NCBI GenBank assembly: GCA_030430995.1
Contig: JAUIKA010000051.1
Location: 1 to 7,288 of the forward strand
Direction of reading: 5' to 3'
Source: Alphaproteobacteria bacterium
Lineage (GTDB): Bacteria > Pseudomonadota > Alphaproteobacteria > Rickettsiales > Rickettsiaceae
Length of the DNA: 7,288 bases
The translations under genes and the position numbers were made by a program. Positions 1-6,548 of this stretch are shown one piece after another; position 1 is the first letter of the stretch, and every line of letters starts with the position of its first letter. Below the pieces are notes generated by a model. It was given only the letters and a program-made list of their open reading frames with translations, was not told the origin of the DNA and did not search any database.

Positions 1-43
1 ATTATAGTGTAAATTAAGCAGGGATGAATTTAAACTGTTAAAG

Positions 44-57
44 CATATAGCTATATG
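44..57. repeat. 14-bp perfect palindrome
   Basis: The bases CATATAGCTATATG read the same on both strands. They lie in the gene-free stretch 1-183, downstream of the tRNA-Lys gene. No gene, promoter or terminator could be tied to it. Short palindromes of this kind also arise by chance in AT-rich DNA. The rest of 1-183 shows stop codons in all frames and no feature I can support. Confidence 0.3.
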
Positions 58-183
58 GAAGGGCTAGTTAGAGAAATGATACATAATATTTCCGTGCTAA
101 TTATGCCATGAAAAATATCACAAGAGCTCCATTTGCAGAGATAATAAGATGAATATAGATGGCTCAAAGATAAAATAAGAAAG

Positions 184-256
184 CGAGCCCGCCGAGACTC
201 GAACTCGGGACCTCCTGATTAAAAGTCAGATGCTCTACCAACTGAGCTACAGGCTC
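184..256 (-). tRNA. tRNA-Lys (anticodon UUU)
   Basis: The minus strand folds into a standard 73-nt cloverleaf that decodes AAA and AAG lysine codons. The acceptor stem GAGCCTG pairs with CGGGCTC through seven pairs, one of them U-G. The D arm is GCTC/GAGC around AGTTGGTA. The anticodon stem is TCTGA/TCAGG with loop CTTTTAA, which puts the anticodon TTT at 221-223. The T arm is CCGAG-TTCGAGT-CTCGG. The discriminator (complement of base 184) is G, and the next three bases are CTT, so CCA is not encoded and must be added after transcription. That argues against an enterobacterial-type genome. Its own promoter lies just upstream at 268-297. Confidence 0.97.
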
Positions 257-267
257 TTTATGAAAGT

Positions 268-297
268 ATTCTACAACAGTACCTAATTATTAGTCAA
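268..297 (-). promoter_or_regulatory. sigma70-type promoter of tRNA-Lys
   Basis: On the minus strand TTGACT (292-297) is followed after 18 bases by TAGAAT (268-273). The mature tRNA 5' end begins 11 bases beyond the -10 box, so transcription would start only about 4-5 bases before the tRNA. The -35 box matches the consensus at five of six positions and so does the -10 box. Its position between the bioY stop codon and the tRNA indicates that the tRNA is transcribed independently of bioY. Confidence 0.7.
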
Positions 298-325
298 GAT
301 AATTATCACCATAATTTTAGCTTGT

Positions 326-348
326 AAGAAAATAATATTTATTTTCTT
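326..348 (-). terminator. AT-only hairpin at the bioY stop codon, possible terminator
   Basis: AAGAAAATAA (326-335) and TTATTTTCTT (339-348) are perfect 10-bp inverted arms separated by TAT. The stop codon of bioY (339-341) lies inside one arm. The hairpin could end bioY transcription before the tRNA promoter, but it has only two G-C pairs and no proper U-tract follows on the minus strand. It may instead protect the mRNA end or be chance symmetry in AT-rich DNA. Confidence 0.35.
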
Positions 349-863
349 GTTAACTTTAGAATAAAGCATAAAATAAATATTTTTATAATACCCGGCAAAA
401 TGAAAGGGGATAAACCGAGGTTTATTGCTTTTTCATATCCACCTGTGAATTTAGAAAGCCATAATATGCCAGGTATATAAATAGCAGATATTCCTATAGC
501 TGATGTTAAGATATCACTTAAAAATTTGTTTTTTATATTAGATATTTGTCTAAATTTAGACATTAACATTACAGAGAGTAAATACCCTATTAAATATCCA
601 CCTGTTGGGCCCGTTAGAGAGGCAGAGGGAGAAGCAAATACATATATTCCCACTGAGCCAATAACTAAATAAGATATAACAGATAAAGTTGCTTCATAAA
701 ATCTATACCTAAGACCTATAAAATTAATAGCAACGGTAGTAAGAACTATAGGGACTGGTTTTAGGGGAATCCTTATCTTTGCACATAATATAACTAGTAT
801 TATGCCCATTATCACTCTTGATGCAGTAATAAGCAGATTATTTTTACTAAAGTATATATCCAT
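339..863 (-). CDS. bioY: BioY biotin transporter (ECF substrate-binding component)
   Basis: This is an inner-membrane protein that binds and imports biotin. BioY is the substrate-specific S component of energy-coupling-factor transporters. Solitary BioY proteins, as in Rickettsiales, are reported to work without dedicated EcfA/EcfT partners, and none are encoded here. From the ATG at 863 the protein has 174 residues and is almost wholly hydrophobic, with about five or six membrane segments. Family signatures are a proline-rich PLKPVPIVLTT stretch (residues 33-43), an RFYEA...YLVIG...VFA block (about 54-77), the hallmark GPTGGYLIGY (85-94) and a C-terminal GLSPFILPG (150-158). The frame extends to a TTG at 908 (189 residues), but that TTG forms the -35 box of a good promoter, so the ATG at 863 is preferred. 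No Shine-Dalgarno sequence precedes the ATG, and the leader would be only about 10 bases. Confidence 0.9.
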   Translation of the reverse strand: MDIYFSKNNLLITASRVIMGIILVILCAKIRIPLKPVPIVLTTVAINFIGLRYRFYEATLSVISYLVIGSVGIYVFASPSASLTGPTGGYLIGYLLSVMLMSKFRQISNIKNKFLSDILTSAIGISAIYIPGILWLSKFTGGYEKAINLGLSPFILPGIIKIFILCFILKLTRK

Positions 864-865
864 AA

Positions 866-880
866 TAACAATTTTTGTTA
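866..880 (-). promoter_or_regulatory. Dyad at the bioY start, candidate operator
   Basis: The minus strand reads TAACAA-AAA-TTGTTA, a perfect inverted repeat with 6-bp arms and a 3-base centre. It begins at the edge of the bioY -10 box and ends two bases before the bioY ATG, so it covers the expected transcription start. That is a typical place for a repressor to bind. It does not match the known BioR (TTATMKATAA) or BirA operator patterns. The evidence is position and symmetry only. Confidence 0.4.
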
Positions 881-908
881 CTATAGCTATCAATGTAGAG
901 AAAGTCAA
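880..908 (-). promoter_or_regulatory. sigma70-type promoter of bioY
   Basis: On the minus strand TTGACT (903-908) is followed after exactly 17 bases by TATAGT (880-885). Each box differs from consensus by one base and the spacing is optimal. Transcription should start near 873, about 10 bases before the ATG at 863, giving an almost leaderless mRNA. This reading means that the TTG at 908 is promoter DNA and not a start codon. Confidence 0.7.
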
Positions 909-978
909 TAAATAAACTCTAAAATCTTAAAAATTTATTTAATTCTTTATTTTAAACATCTTCTAGCTTTTACTTAAA

Positions 979-1007
979 CTTGGTTGGGGTTATATGATTA
1001 AACCAAG
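979..1007 (-). terminator. Inverted repeat in the pgi-bioY intergenic region, possible weak terminator
   Basis: CTTGGTT (979-985) and AACCAAG (1001-1007) are perfect 7-bp arms around a 15-base loop. The repeat lies about 130 bases downstream of the pgi stop codon on the minus strand, and on that strand it is followed by TTTAAGT, which is a poor U-tract. It is the only GC-containing stem in the 270 bases between pgi and bioY, so it is the best candidate for the end of the envelope operon. The rest of 909-1133 shows no supported gene. Confidence 0.25.
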
Positions 1008-1133
1008 AGAGACATGTAGGAAGCTATTATATCTAGCCTAATCAATATAATAAATAGTGATGATGTAATAAAATATTTTATGGCTTATAGATCAAGAAAC
1101 CTAGTTGCGAAGAAGGATAATGTAGTTTTTTAT

Positions 1134-2171
1134 TTATATTCTCTCTGTGAAAAATCTCTTCCCTATATCTTTCAGATATGTTACAGATTTCTGAGAAAAT
1201 ACATCTATAGATTTCATCTCTCCAATTATTATTATAGTTAGCATCCAGTGTATAATGAATTTTACTAGAGCTTCTTTTTCAAAGCTTTCATAGTCAGAAA
1301 TAGTAACATCTAACACCTGCTTTTTCATCACCTTATGTATGTTATGAGCCATATTAGAAGCGATACCGTTATTCTTTAGATTAAATATTTGATAGTGTTT
1401 ATCATCATATCCACTTAAGAACATTTGCATTTGAATATGTTGGTCTAGCACTCCATCAGATATTATAGGTGTTACAGAAAAGCCAGATTTACCTAAGGAC
1501 TCAGCAAGCATTTGTTTTACCCAGTTCAATGCATTTTTAAATATATGAGAATAATATATAAAAACCATAATTCTCCTTCCTTTTTCATAATTTGCTAAAA
1601 TATTTTTAGCATTACTATATGCAGTAGAAAAAATATCAGTAGTTAAATAGGAGCTAGAATTTTTCACTATACTAATATCAAAACCAAGAAGGGATGCTGG
1701 TAATATGCTAGGCGTTCTCAGTATATCAAATCTTCCGCTTGTACATGCGGGATATTCTAAATGTTTTAAATTATATTTTTCTTTTATTGAGAATAAATTA
1801 TTATCTGTAGATGGACATATAGTATATATATTTTCCTTAAACCCTTCTTTTATAAGATGCTCTACAATATAGCATGTTTCATATGTTTTTCCAGAGCGGC
1901 TTATAGCAAAAATAGCGGTGCTATTATTTATATATTGTGTCTTTTTTTTAATTAAGCTCTCTTCAATACTGTCTATTATTAAAGGCTTATGGTTCAGCAG
2001 TGCAGCTGGGCTAACGATTGTTGCCCCGCATCCTGCTATTGCATAACTATTATATCCATGGGATTCTATCTTTTCTCTCTGCTTTATTACGTTTTCTATA
2101 TCTTGATTAGATGGAAGAAATAGTTTTTCTATATTATATTTATTCTTCAAGTTTTCTATAAACTCTTTCAT
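1134..2171 (-). CDS. pgi: Compact glucose-6-phosphate isomerase
   Basis: This is a cytoplasmic enzyme predicted to interconvert glucose-6-phosphate and fructose-6-phosphate. The phosphoglucose isomerase (PGI) family carries two sugar-isomerase (SIS) folds. Landmarks in order are AIAGCGATIVSP (44-55, matching the family GIGGSxLGP loop), ISRSGKTYET (90-99, phosphate binding), TSGRF (144-148, with the conserved Arg at 147), AESLGK (223-228, whose Glu224 matches the catalytic base), DQH (243-245, His245 acting in ring opening) and a C-terminal IDVFSQ...YLK (322-334) whose Lys334 matches the final catalytic lysine. All key residues appear to be present. At 345 residues it is much shorter than the usual 415-550, partly through a short N-terminus before the first loop. 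It starts 12 bases after lpxI and is the last gene of the run. A related SIS isomerase of different specificity is possible but less likely. Confidence 0.85.
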   Translation of the reverse strand: MKEFIENLKNKYNIEKLFLPSNQDIENVIKQREKIESHGYNSYAIAGCGATIVSPAALLNHKPLIIDSIEESLIKKKTQYINNSTAIFAISRSGKTYETCYIVEHLIKEGFKENIYTICPSTDNNLFSIKEKYNLKHLEYPACTSGRFDILRTPSILPASLLGFDISIVKNSSSYLTTDIFSTAYSNAKNILANYEKGRRIMVFIYYSHIFKNALNWVKQMLAESLGKSGFSVTPIISDGVLDQHIQMQMFLSGYDDKHYQIFNLKNNGIASNMAHNIHKVMKKQVLDVTISDYESFEKEALVKFIIHWMLTIIIIGEMKSIDVFSQKSVTYLKDIGKRFFTERI

Positions 2172-2183
2172 AAAAACTCTATT

Positions 2184-2966
2184 TTAAATAGCAGTAAAAA
2201 TAAGCCCTTCTTTTTGTGCCGCTAGGATAGTTTCATATTTAGAGAATACAATTACTTTATTCGCTTCAACAGATATACCTGTATATCCATTTTTAGCTAG
2301 CATATCTATGGTTGTTGGCCCTATCGAGGGGATATCCATTTTTTTATCCTGGGTAGGCTTTATTGTTTTTACTAGTATTTTATGTTTCCCATATTTTTTA
2401 TAACTGCCGCATCTTTGTATTAGCTGATCTGTTCCTTCTACTGCTTCTACTCCTAATACTACCCCCCCTGAGATAACGCATGATTGCCCTATATCTAATT
2501 CACCTAATTTTCTGCAAGTTATCATTCCTAATTTTGCATCTTTCCTGAATTCTTCATCTATTTGCCCTATCATGAAGCCATTTTCTACTGTAATATCTTT
2601 CATCAATTCAACTGGTGATAGCACTATAAAGCCCTCCTTTTCAAAATGTGACTTTACAGCTTTAAGTAGAGCGTCATCTCCTTTGTTGAATATATTTAAA
2701 ATACTCATTACAAGAGATGTGCTTTTAGGCAGGGCAGATAAATCTGGCTTATCTACATTACCAGCAAATACAATATGTGTGATTTCTTGCTTTCTAAGAT
2801 AGGATATAGCTTCATCAGATTGATGAATCCCGAGCACCACATACGGTACTAATCCATAATGTTCTGGGTCTGCAAATCCATCTATTAAGACAGCAGCTTC
2901 TATTTGGTTCTCTTTTGCTATAGCAATGGGCAAGCCTCCTCCTCCTGCTATTATGCCTAATTTCAT
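2184..2966 (-). CDS. lpxI: UDP-2,3-diacylglucosamine pyrophosphatase LpxI
   Basis: The enzyme hydrolyses UDP-2,3-diacylglucosamine to lipid X and UMP, the fourth step of lipid A synthesis. It replaces the unrelated LpxH in alphaproteobacteria and acts on the inner face of the cytoplasmic membrane. At 260 residues it is close to family length. The N-terminal domain begins with GIIAGGGGLP (4-13) and carries NVDKPDL (70-76) and KGDDALLKAV (95-104). The C-terminal domain has DIGQSCVISGGVVLGVEAVEG (158-178) and KPTQDKKMDIPSIGPTTI (203-220). Asp211 in MDIPSIGP aligns with the aspartate whose mutation inactivates the Caulobacter enzyme. It follows bamD by 8 bases and precedes pgi by 12, so all three are probably co-transcribed. 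There is no clear Shine-Dalgarno sequence before the ATG. Its presence implies that this organism makes lipid A. Confidence 0.95.
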   Translation of the reverse strand: MKLGIIAGGGGLPIAIAKENQIEAAVLIDGFADPEHYGLVPYVVLGIHQSDEAISYLRKQEITHIVFAGNVDKPDLSALPKSTSLVMSILNIFNKGDDALLKAVKSHFEKEGFIVLSPVELMKDITVENGFMIGQIDEEFRKDAKLGMITCRKLGELDIGQSCVISGGVVLGVEAVEGTDQLIQRCGSYKKYGKHKILVKTIKPTQDKKMDIPSIGPTTIDMLAKNGYTGISVEANKVIVFSKYETILAAQKEGLIFTAI

Positions 2967-2974
2967 AGGTTATA

Positions 2975-3721
2975 TTATCTTTTTTTATTTTTGCTAATTA
3001 TATCAGAATTATCTTTCATAATCTCATTCAGAATCTTTGCAGATTTTTTATGAAGCCCCAGCATTTGATACGCTTCCATTTTTCTATATTGCATTTCTAA
3101 TTTAGCTTCAGGGCTACATTTTTCTGTATTATCCATCATAATATCTAATGCTGCTATAGGGTTTTTATTTCTTAAATAATATCTTGTCGTATCTAGGTTT
3201 TTCATGCATATTGCATTATTTATTTCCACTATTTTCTTTTTTGCATCCTTTGCATATTTAGTATTTGGGAACATATGTAATAACTCTTTGAATGCTGCTA
3301 AAGCGTTTAGAGTATGTTCTTGGCTAAAATACATAGCTTGCATAGATTGGTAGTAACTCATTGCTTTCATGTAATATACATAAGGTATATAATTACTATT
3401 TGGGCGGAATTTTATAAATAGATCAATAACATCTGTTGCTTCTAAATAATCTTGATTCATATACAGGCTATAAATTTCTAAAATCTGTGCTGACTCTGAT
3501 ATTTCACTGAATGGATGCTGAAGATATATAGATAAAAACTCTTCTTTTGCATCACTATATTTTTTCTTATTAAGCAGCTCTATTCCTTTGTCATATAAAG
3601 CCCCTGCTGGCTTTATAACTTCAGGGTCTTGTTTCATGGATTTGCATGCAGATAGCCCGAATATAGCAACCACTAATAATAATCTTAACATTCTTAATAC
3701 TTCAACTATTGGATAGAGCAT
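2975..3721 (-). CDS. bamD: Outer-membrane assembly lipoprotein BamD
   Basis: BamD is an essential lipoprotein of the BAM complex, which folds beta-barrel proteins into the outer membrane; it sits on the periplasmic face and contacts BamA. A hydrophobic signal sequence ends in the lipobox LSAC (23-26), so Cys26 should be lipidated. The mature part is a chain of TPR-like helical repeats. Family landmarks are LQHPFSEISESAQ (67-79, matching YPFGPYSQQ in E. coli), YVYYMKAM (114-121) and FPNTKYAKDA (151-160). The length of 248 residues is normal for the family. Two starts are possible: ATG at 3721, or ATG at 3691, which gives a 15-residue signal beginning MLRLLL. Neither has a strong ribosome site, although GAAG lies about 8 bases before the second. 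The gene follows the barrel-protein gene and precedes lpxI. Confidence 0.92.
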   Translation of the reverse strand: MLYPIVEVLRMLRLLLVVAIFGLSACKSMKQDPEVIKPAGALYDKGIELLNKKKYSDAKEEFLSIYLQHPFSEISESAQILEIYSLYMNQDYLEATDVIDLFIKFRPNSNYIPYVYYMKAMSYYQSMQAMYFSQEHTLNALAAFKELLHMFPNTKYAKDAKKKIVEINNAICMKNLDTTRYYLRNKNPIAALDIMMDNTEKCSPEAKLEMQYRKMEAYQMLGLHKKSAKILNEIMKDNSDIISKNKKR

Positions 3722-3764
3722 ATAATAACATATTTATACTGCCAAATATAGAGTTTATTAGGCA

Positions 3765-5090
3765 TTAAAAGTCTATGCTTAGCTTTAAAGCAGCAGTGCG
3801 TGATATATATCTTTTTCTAAAATGCCAGGAAAGACTAGGTTCTAGTCCGAAGTTACCTTTATTAATTTTTGCTTTTGCAATAATCTGATAGTTATGCTTT
3901 CCTATTCTTGCGCCAGGGATTCCATTTATTTTATGGGAAATATCCTTATAGTTAATTTCGCCTCTTCTTTCATTAGTTTTATTGCGGATGTTGTGTATAT
4001 AAGTACCATTTAACGCAAGAGATAGCTTCCATGAATTTTTTAGTGAAATTATAGATCTTAGGCTGCATCCTAAACTGTAGCTATAATTATGATTTTTTGT
4101 AGCTTCTTGATTTATTACTATCCCTCTATAGGGGCTTAAATAATAGTAAGAATACCCTATGCCAACCATAGGCAATATAGATATATTATTAGAAATATTA
4201 TATATATATGATATTCTAGGCAATATTGAGATTGAATGCCCTGTAGAAGCTGTTTCTTTATCAATACCCAATATATTTGTTTTTGTGATAGATTTATTAC
4301 TGGTTCCGATTATGCTAGTAGAGATAACCCAGTTATTATAAAAGTTATATATAATATGCCCACCTAATATAAGGCTTTTTCCTTTTGCTTTATTATTGTG
4401 GCTTTTATTAATAGAGTTTTCTGAATATGTAGCATTGAGTTTAATATTTGCTGTATCTCCTACTGGAAAAATGCTTTGTACTTTAATACCATTTTCTGCG
4501 TGTTTACTTATATGGCCAGAGTTTTTATTTTTCCCTTTGCCGCTTGAGGTAAAAATCTTAGCAGAGATATTATTCTTACTATAAAGAATGTCTCCCGCCG
4601 CTACATCCTCCCCTATAAAATCTACATAGGATGTATTTTTCATTGCCTCTTGAATTATATGGCTTTGTTGTATTTGGAGTTGTACTTTATGTTGATCTTC
4701 CAATAAATCATCAATTAACAGCGATATTTTTTTTAGTAATTCTTCTTTTGTATCAGCTCTGAGGCGATATTTGAGATTATCCAAAGACTTTTGCTTTGAC
4801 GTCATATCCATTCTGAGTCCTTTTGGCATTTTGCTATATAGGTCATCTAACTCATGGGTTTTAAATTGATTTGGCAACTTTATTTCAGGGTAAAAATATT
4901 TTATAACATATTGGTTATAATATTTACCAATCATTCCATCGCTTCTTACTATATAATAGTCCAATAGCCATGAAGATAGTGTCCATAATGACCAAGTTAT
5001 AAAAAAGCTAGACATATCTACCACTGCATATGATGGCGTTGAGATGGATAATGCTATTACTAATAAAAAACATTTTATCTTTCTACTCAT
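3765..5090 (-). CDS. Unrecognised outer-membrane beta-barrel protein, autotransporter-like
   Basis: I do not recognise a named family. Using the ATG at 5090 the protein has 441 residues. It starts with a clear signal peptide (MSRKIKCFLLVIAL..., cleavage likely after SYA at residue 22). Next come an aromatic segment rich in Trp, Phe and Tyr (about 28-46), a charged helical stretch that may form a coiled coil (about 96-149), and a basic Gly/Lys/Asn linker (GKGKNKNSG, 184-192). From about residue 200 to the end, alternating polar and hydrophobic strands separated by Asn/Lys-rich turns end in LKLSIDF, with the terminal Phe typical of BAM substrates. This resembles an autotransporter barrel with a very short passenger. 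The frame also runs up to a TTG at 5138, but that would place 16 residues before the signal peptide. The gene sits between folC and bamD. It could be an adhesin or another surface protein, but its function is unknown. Confidence 0.75.
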   Translation of the reverse strand: MSRKIKCFLLVIALSISTPSYAVVDMSSFFITWSLWTLSSWLLDYYIVRSDGMIGKYYNQYVIKYFYPEIKLPNQFKTHELDDLYSKMPKGLRMDMTSKQKSLDNLKYRLRADTKEELLKKISLLIDDLLEDQHKVQLQIQQSHIIQEAMKNTSYVDFIGEDVAAGDILYSKNNISAKIFTSSGKGKNKNSGHISKHAENGIKVQSIFPVGDTANIKLNATYSENSINKSHNNKAKGKSLILGGHIIYNFYNNWVISTSIIGTSNKSITKTNILGIDKETASTGHSISILPRISYIYNISNNISILPMVGIGYSYYYLSPYRGIVINQEATKNHNYSYSLGCSLRSIISLKNSWKLSLALNGTYIHNIRNKTNERRGEINYKDISHKINGIPGARIGKHNYQIIAKAKINKGNFGLEPSLSWHFRKRYISRTAALKLSIDF

Positions 5091-5110
5091 TATGAATATG
5101 CGGCCTATAT

Positions 5111-5133
5111 TGAATATATATATTATATATTCA
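5111..5133 (-). repeat. AT-rich hairpin in the leader of the barrel-protein gene
   Basis: TGAATATAT (5111-5119) and ATATATTCA (5125-5133) are perfect 9-bp arms around ATATT. The structure ends 20 bases upstream of the preferred ATG at 5090, inside the expected 5' leader. It could influence translation or bind a regulator. It could also be chance symmetry in very AT-rich DNA. Confidence 0.35.
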
Positions 5134-5150
5134 TGCAACTAAAAAAGTTA

Positions 5151-5195
5151 TAGATATATTGATGAGATAGATAATGTTTTTTATCTAGATATATT
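5151..5195 (-). repeat. Direct repeat and hairpin upstream of the barrel-protein gene
   Basis: The 10-mer TAGATATATT occurs at 5151-5160 and again at 5186-5195, 35 bases apart start to start. Between and overlapping them, TAGATAA (5168-5174) and TTATCTA (5181-5187) form perfect 7-bp arms around a 6-base loop. Together with the hairpin at 5111-5133 this gives dense symmetry in the folC to barrel-gene gap. A regulatory role is only inferred. Confidence 0.3.
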
Positions 5196-5244
5196 TATTA
5201 AAAATAATGCAAATTTTAAATATAAAGTACATCTAATACTGAAT

Positions 5245-5250
5245 ATTATA
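5245..5250 (-). promoter_or_regulatory. Possible -10 box upstream of the barrel-protein gene
   Basis: The minus strand has an exact TATAAT about 155 bases before the ATG at 5090 and about 44 bases after the folC stop codon. No acceptable -35 hexamer lies 16-18 bases upstream, and the region is so AT-rich that the match may be chance. It is listed because the 203-base gap suggests that the barrel gene may have its own promoter. Confidence 0.2.
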
Positions 5251-5293
5251 GAATAGCTTAAAAATGGGAGCTATATTATCTTGTATATATATC

Positions 5294-6544
5294 TCAGGGG
5301 TTGATTTTTTTCATATATTTTAATATTTCAGCTGTTATATATAAGGACCCAGTTGCTAAAACATTTCCATTTGCTTTATAAAATGCCTCTTCAATATTGC
5401 TACATGCATATGCTTTAAAGCCTGCTTTTTCTGCTTCTTTTTTTATTATATCTACGTTATATAAATCTGCGTCTAAATTTGGTATGCTTACAGCATATAT
5501 TAAAATATTTTTATCAAAATATTTTAGAAACTCTTTTATATCCCTATTTGCCATCATGCCCAGAATTATGCTATTAGGAGCAACGGATTGAGAAATTACT
5601 CTTGCTGCATCTGGGTTATGCGCCCCGTCTACCCATAAATTCTTTATATTAAATTTCTTTATTTTGCTTTGAGGTATTAGCTGTAGCCTCCCTGGTATAT
5701 ATGCTTTTGAAATTCCAACTGAAATACTATTTATTGTGATTTTCTGGAATTGCTTTGAAGCAGCTATAGCTGCCATTGCGCATACTGCTGCATTTTGCAC
5801 TTGGTGGCCTCCATTTAAACTAGGCAATTTAATCTGGTAGCAATTATCTTTATATTTTAAAGTGAAATGACGGTTATTTTTACTATCTAAGAAAAAGTTT
5901 TCTCCGAATATATATGCCTTATTTTTTAGATGAGTTTTTACTACTTGCATTGCCTCATTTGTTTGTGGCCCTATTATACTTATAGACTCTTTTATTATTC
6001 CAGCTTTTTCTCTCGCTATATCGGTAATTCTGCTACCTAAATATTCCATATGATCATAAGATATAGGGGTTATGATGCTAAGAAATGGGCATGGCACTAT
6101 ATTTGTACTATCTAACCTTCCTCCAAGTCCGGTTTCTAGAATTAAAACATCTGCCTTATGTTCTGCAAATGCCAAAAATGCTGCTGCTGTTGTTCCATCA
6201 AAAAAACTTGGAGAGATATTGTTGCCTTTACATATATTTTCTATTCTATCTAGGTATAACTCTAGCTCTTCATTAGAGATATTGCCAGAAGAAGAAAGAT
6301 ATATTCTTTCATTGAACTCAATCAAATGTGGGCTTGTATAGCAATGTACTTTATATCCTGACTCTTCAAAAATACTTTTTAAATAAGCTGTTGTAGAGCC
6401 TTTTCCATTCGTGCCAGCTATATGCAATATAGGCGGAAGCTTCAAATGAGGATTTTTAGCAGCATCCATTATTGCCTTTATATTGCTAAGGTTATATCCT
6501 CTCTTTTTTGTGCCTACAGCTTTAGGCCATTCAGGAAGGTTCAT
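5294..6544 (-). CDS. folC: Bifunctional folylpolyglutamate synthase / dihydrofolate synthase
   Basis: This is a cytoplasmic Mur-ligase-family enzyme that uses ATP to add glutamate to dihydropteroate and then to folates, completing folate and retaining it in the cell. The length of 416 residues is normal. The ATP-binding loop is AGTNGKGST (43-51), followed by YTSPHL (69-74), ETGLGGRLDSTN (137-148), the AREKAGIIK segment (177-185) that carries the lysine carbamylated in this family, NGGHQVQNA (244-252), PGRLQ (284-288) and the C-terminal-domain motif DGAHNP (306-311). The ATG lies 4 bases after the plsC stop codon, indicating tight coupling. An AAGG precedes it by only 2 bases, so ribosome loading may depend on plsC translation. 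Whether it does both reactions or only polyglutamylation depends on the presence of folP, which is not in this window. Confidence 0.95.
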   Translation of the reverse strand: MNLPEWPKAVGTKKRGYNLSNIKAIMDAAKNPHLKLPPILHIAGTNGKGSTTAYLKSIFEESGYKVHCYTSPHLIEFNERIYLSSSGNISNEELELYLDRIENICKGNNISPSFFDGTTAAAFLAFAEHKADVLILETGLGGRLDSTNIVPCPFLSIITPISYDHMEYLGSRITDIAREKAGIIKESISIIGPQTNEAMQVVKTHLKNKAYIFGENFFLDSKNNRHFTLKYKDNCYQIKLPSLNGGHQVQNAAVCAMAAIAASKQFQKITINSISVGISKAYIPGRLQLIPQSKIKKFNIKNLWVDGAHNPDAARVISQSVAPNSIILGMMANRDIKEFLKYFDKNILIYAVSIPNLDADLYNVDIIKKEAEKAGFKAYACSNIEEAFYKANGNVLATGSLYITAEILKYMKKINP

Positions 6545-6548
6545 GACC

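Noticed and set aside
51..167. Minus-strand frame of 38 codons starting at a TTG downstream of tRNA-Lys
   Set aside because: It has no ribosome site, starts with TTG, shows no recognisable motif and has a length expected by chance.
1068..1081. Palindrome ATAAAATATTTTAT downstream of pgi
   Set aside because: It is AT-only and of a length expected by chance in this composition; it has no adjacent terminator-like tract.
1083..1092. TTATAGATCA, resembling a BioR operator (TTATMKATAA)
   Set aside because: It has a mismatch at a conserved position and lies about 180 bases upstream of the bioY promoter, closer to the pgi end.
2572..2802. Plus-strand open frame antisense to lpxI
   Set aside because: lpxI is intact in this region, and the antisense frame has no ribosome site or motif.
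5088..5138. TTG at 5138 as the start of the barrel-protein gene
   Set aside because: It would put 16 residues before a canonical signal peptide that begins at ATG 5090.
6072..6341. Plus-strand open frames antisense to folC
   Set aside because: They overlap a complete folC with all its motifs; low-complexity reverse-complement coding is expected here.
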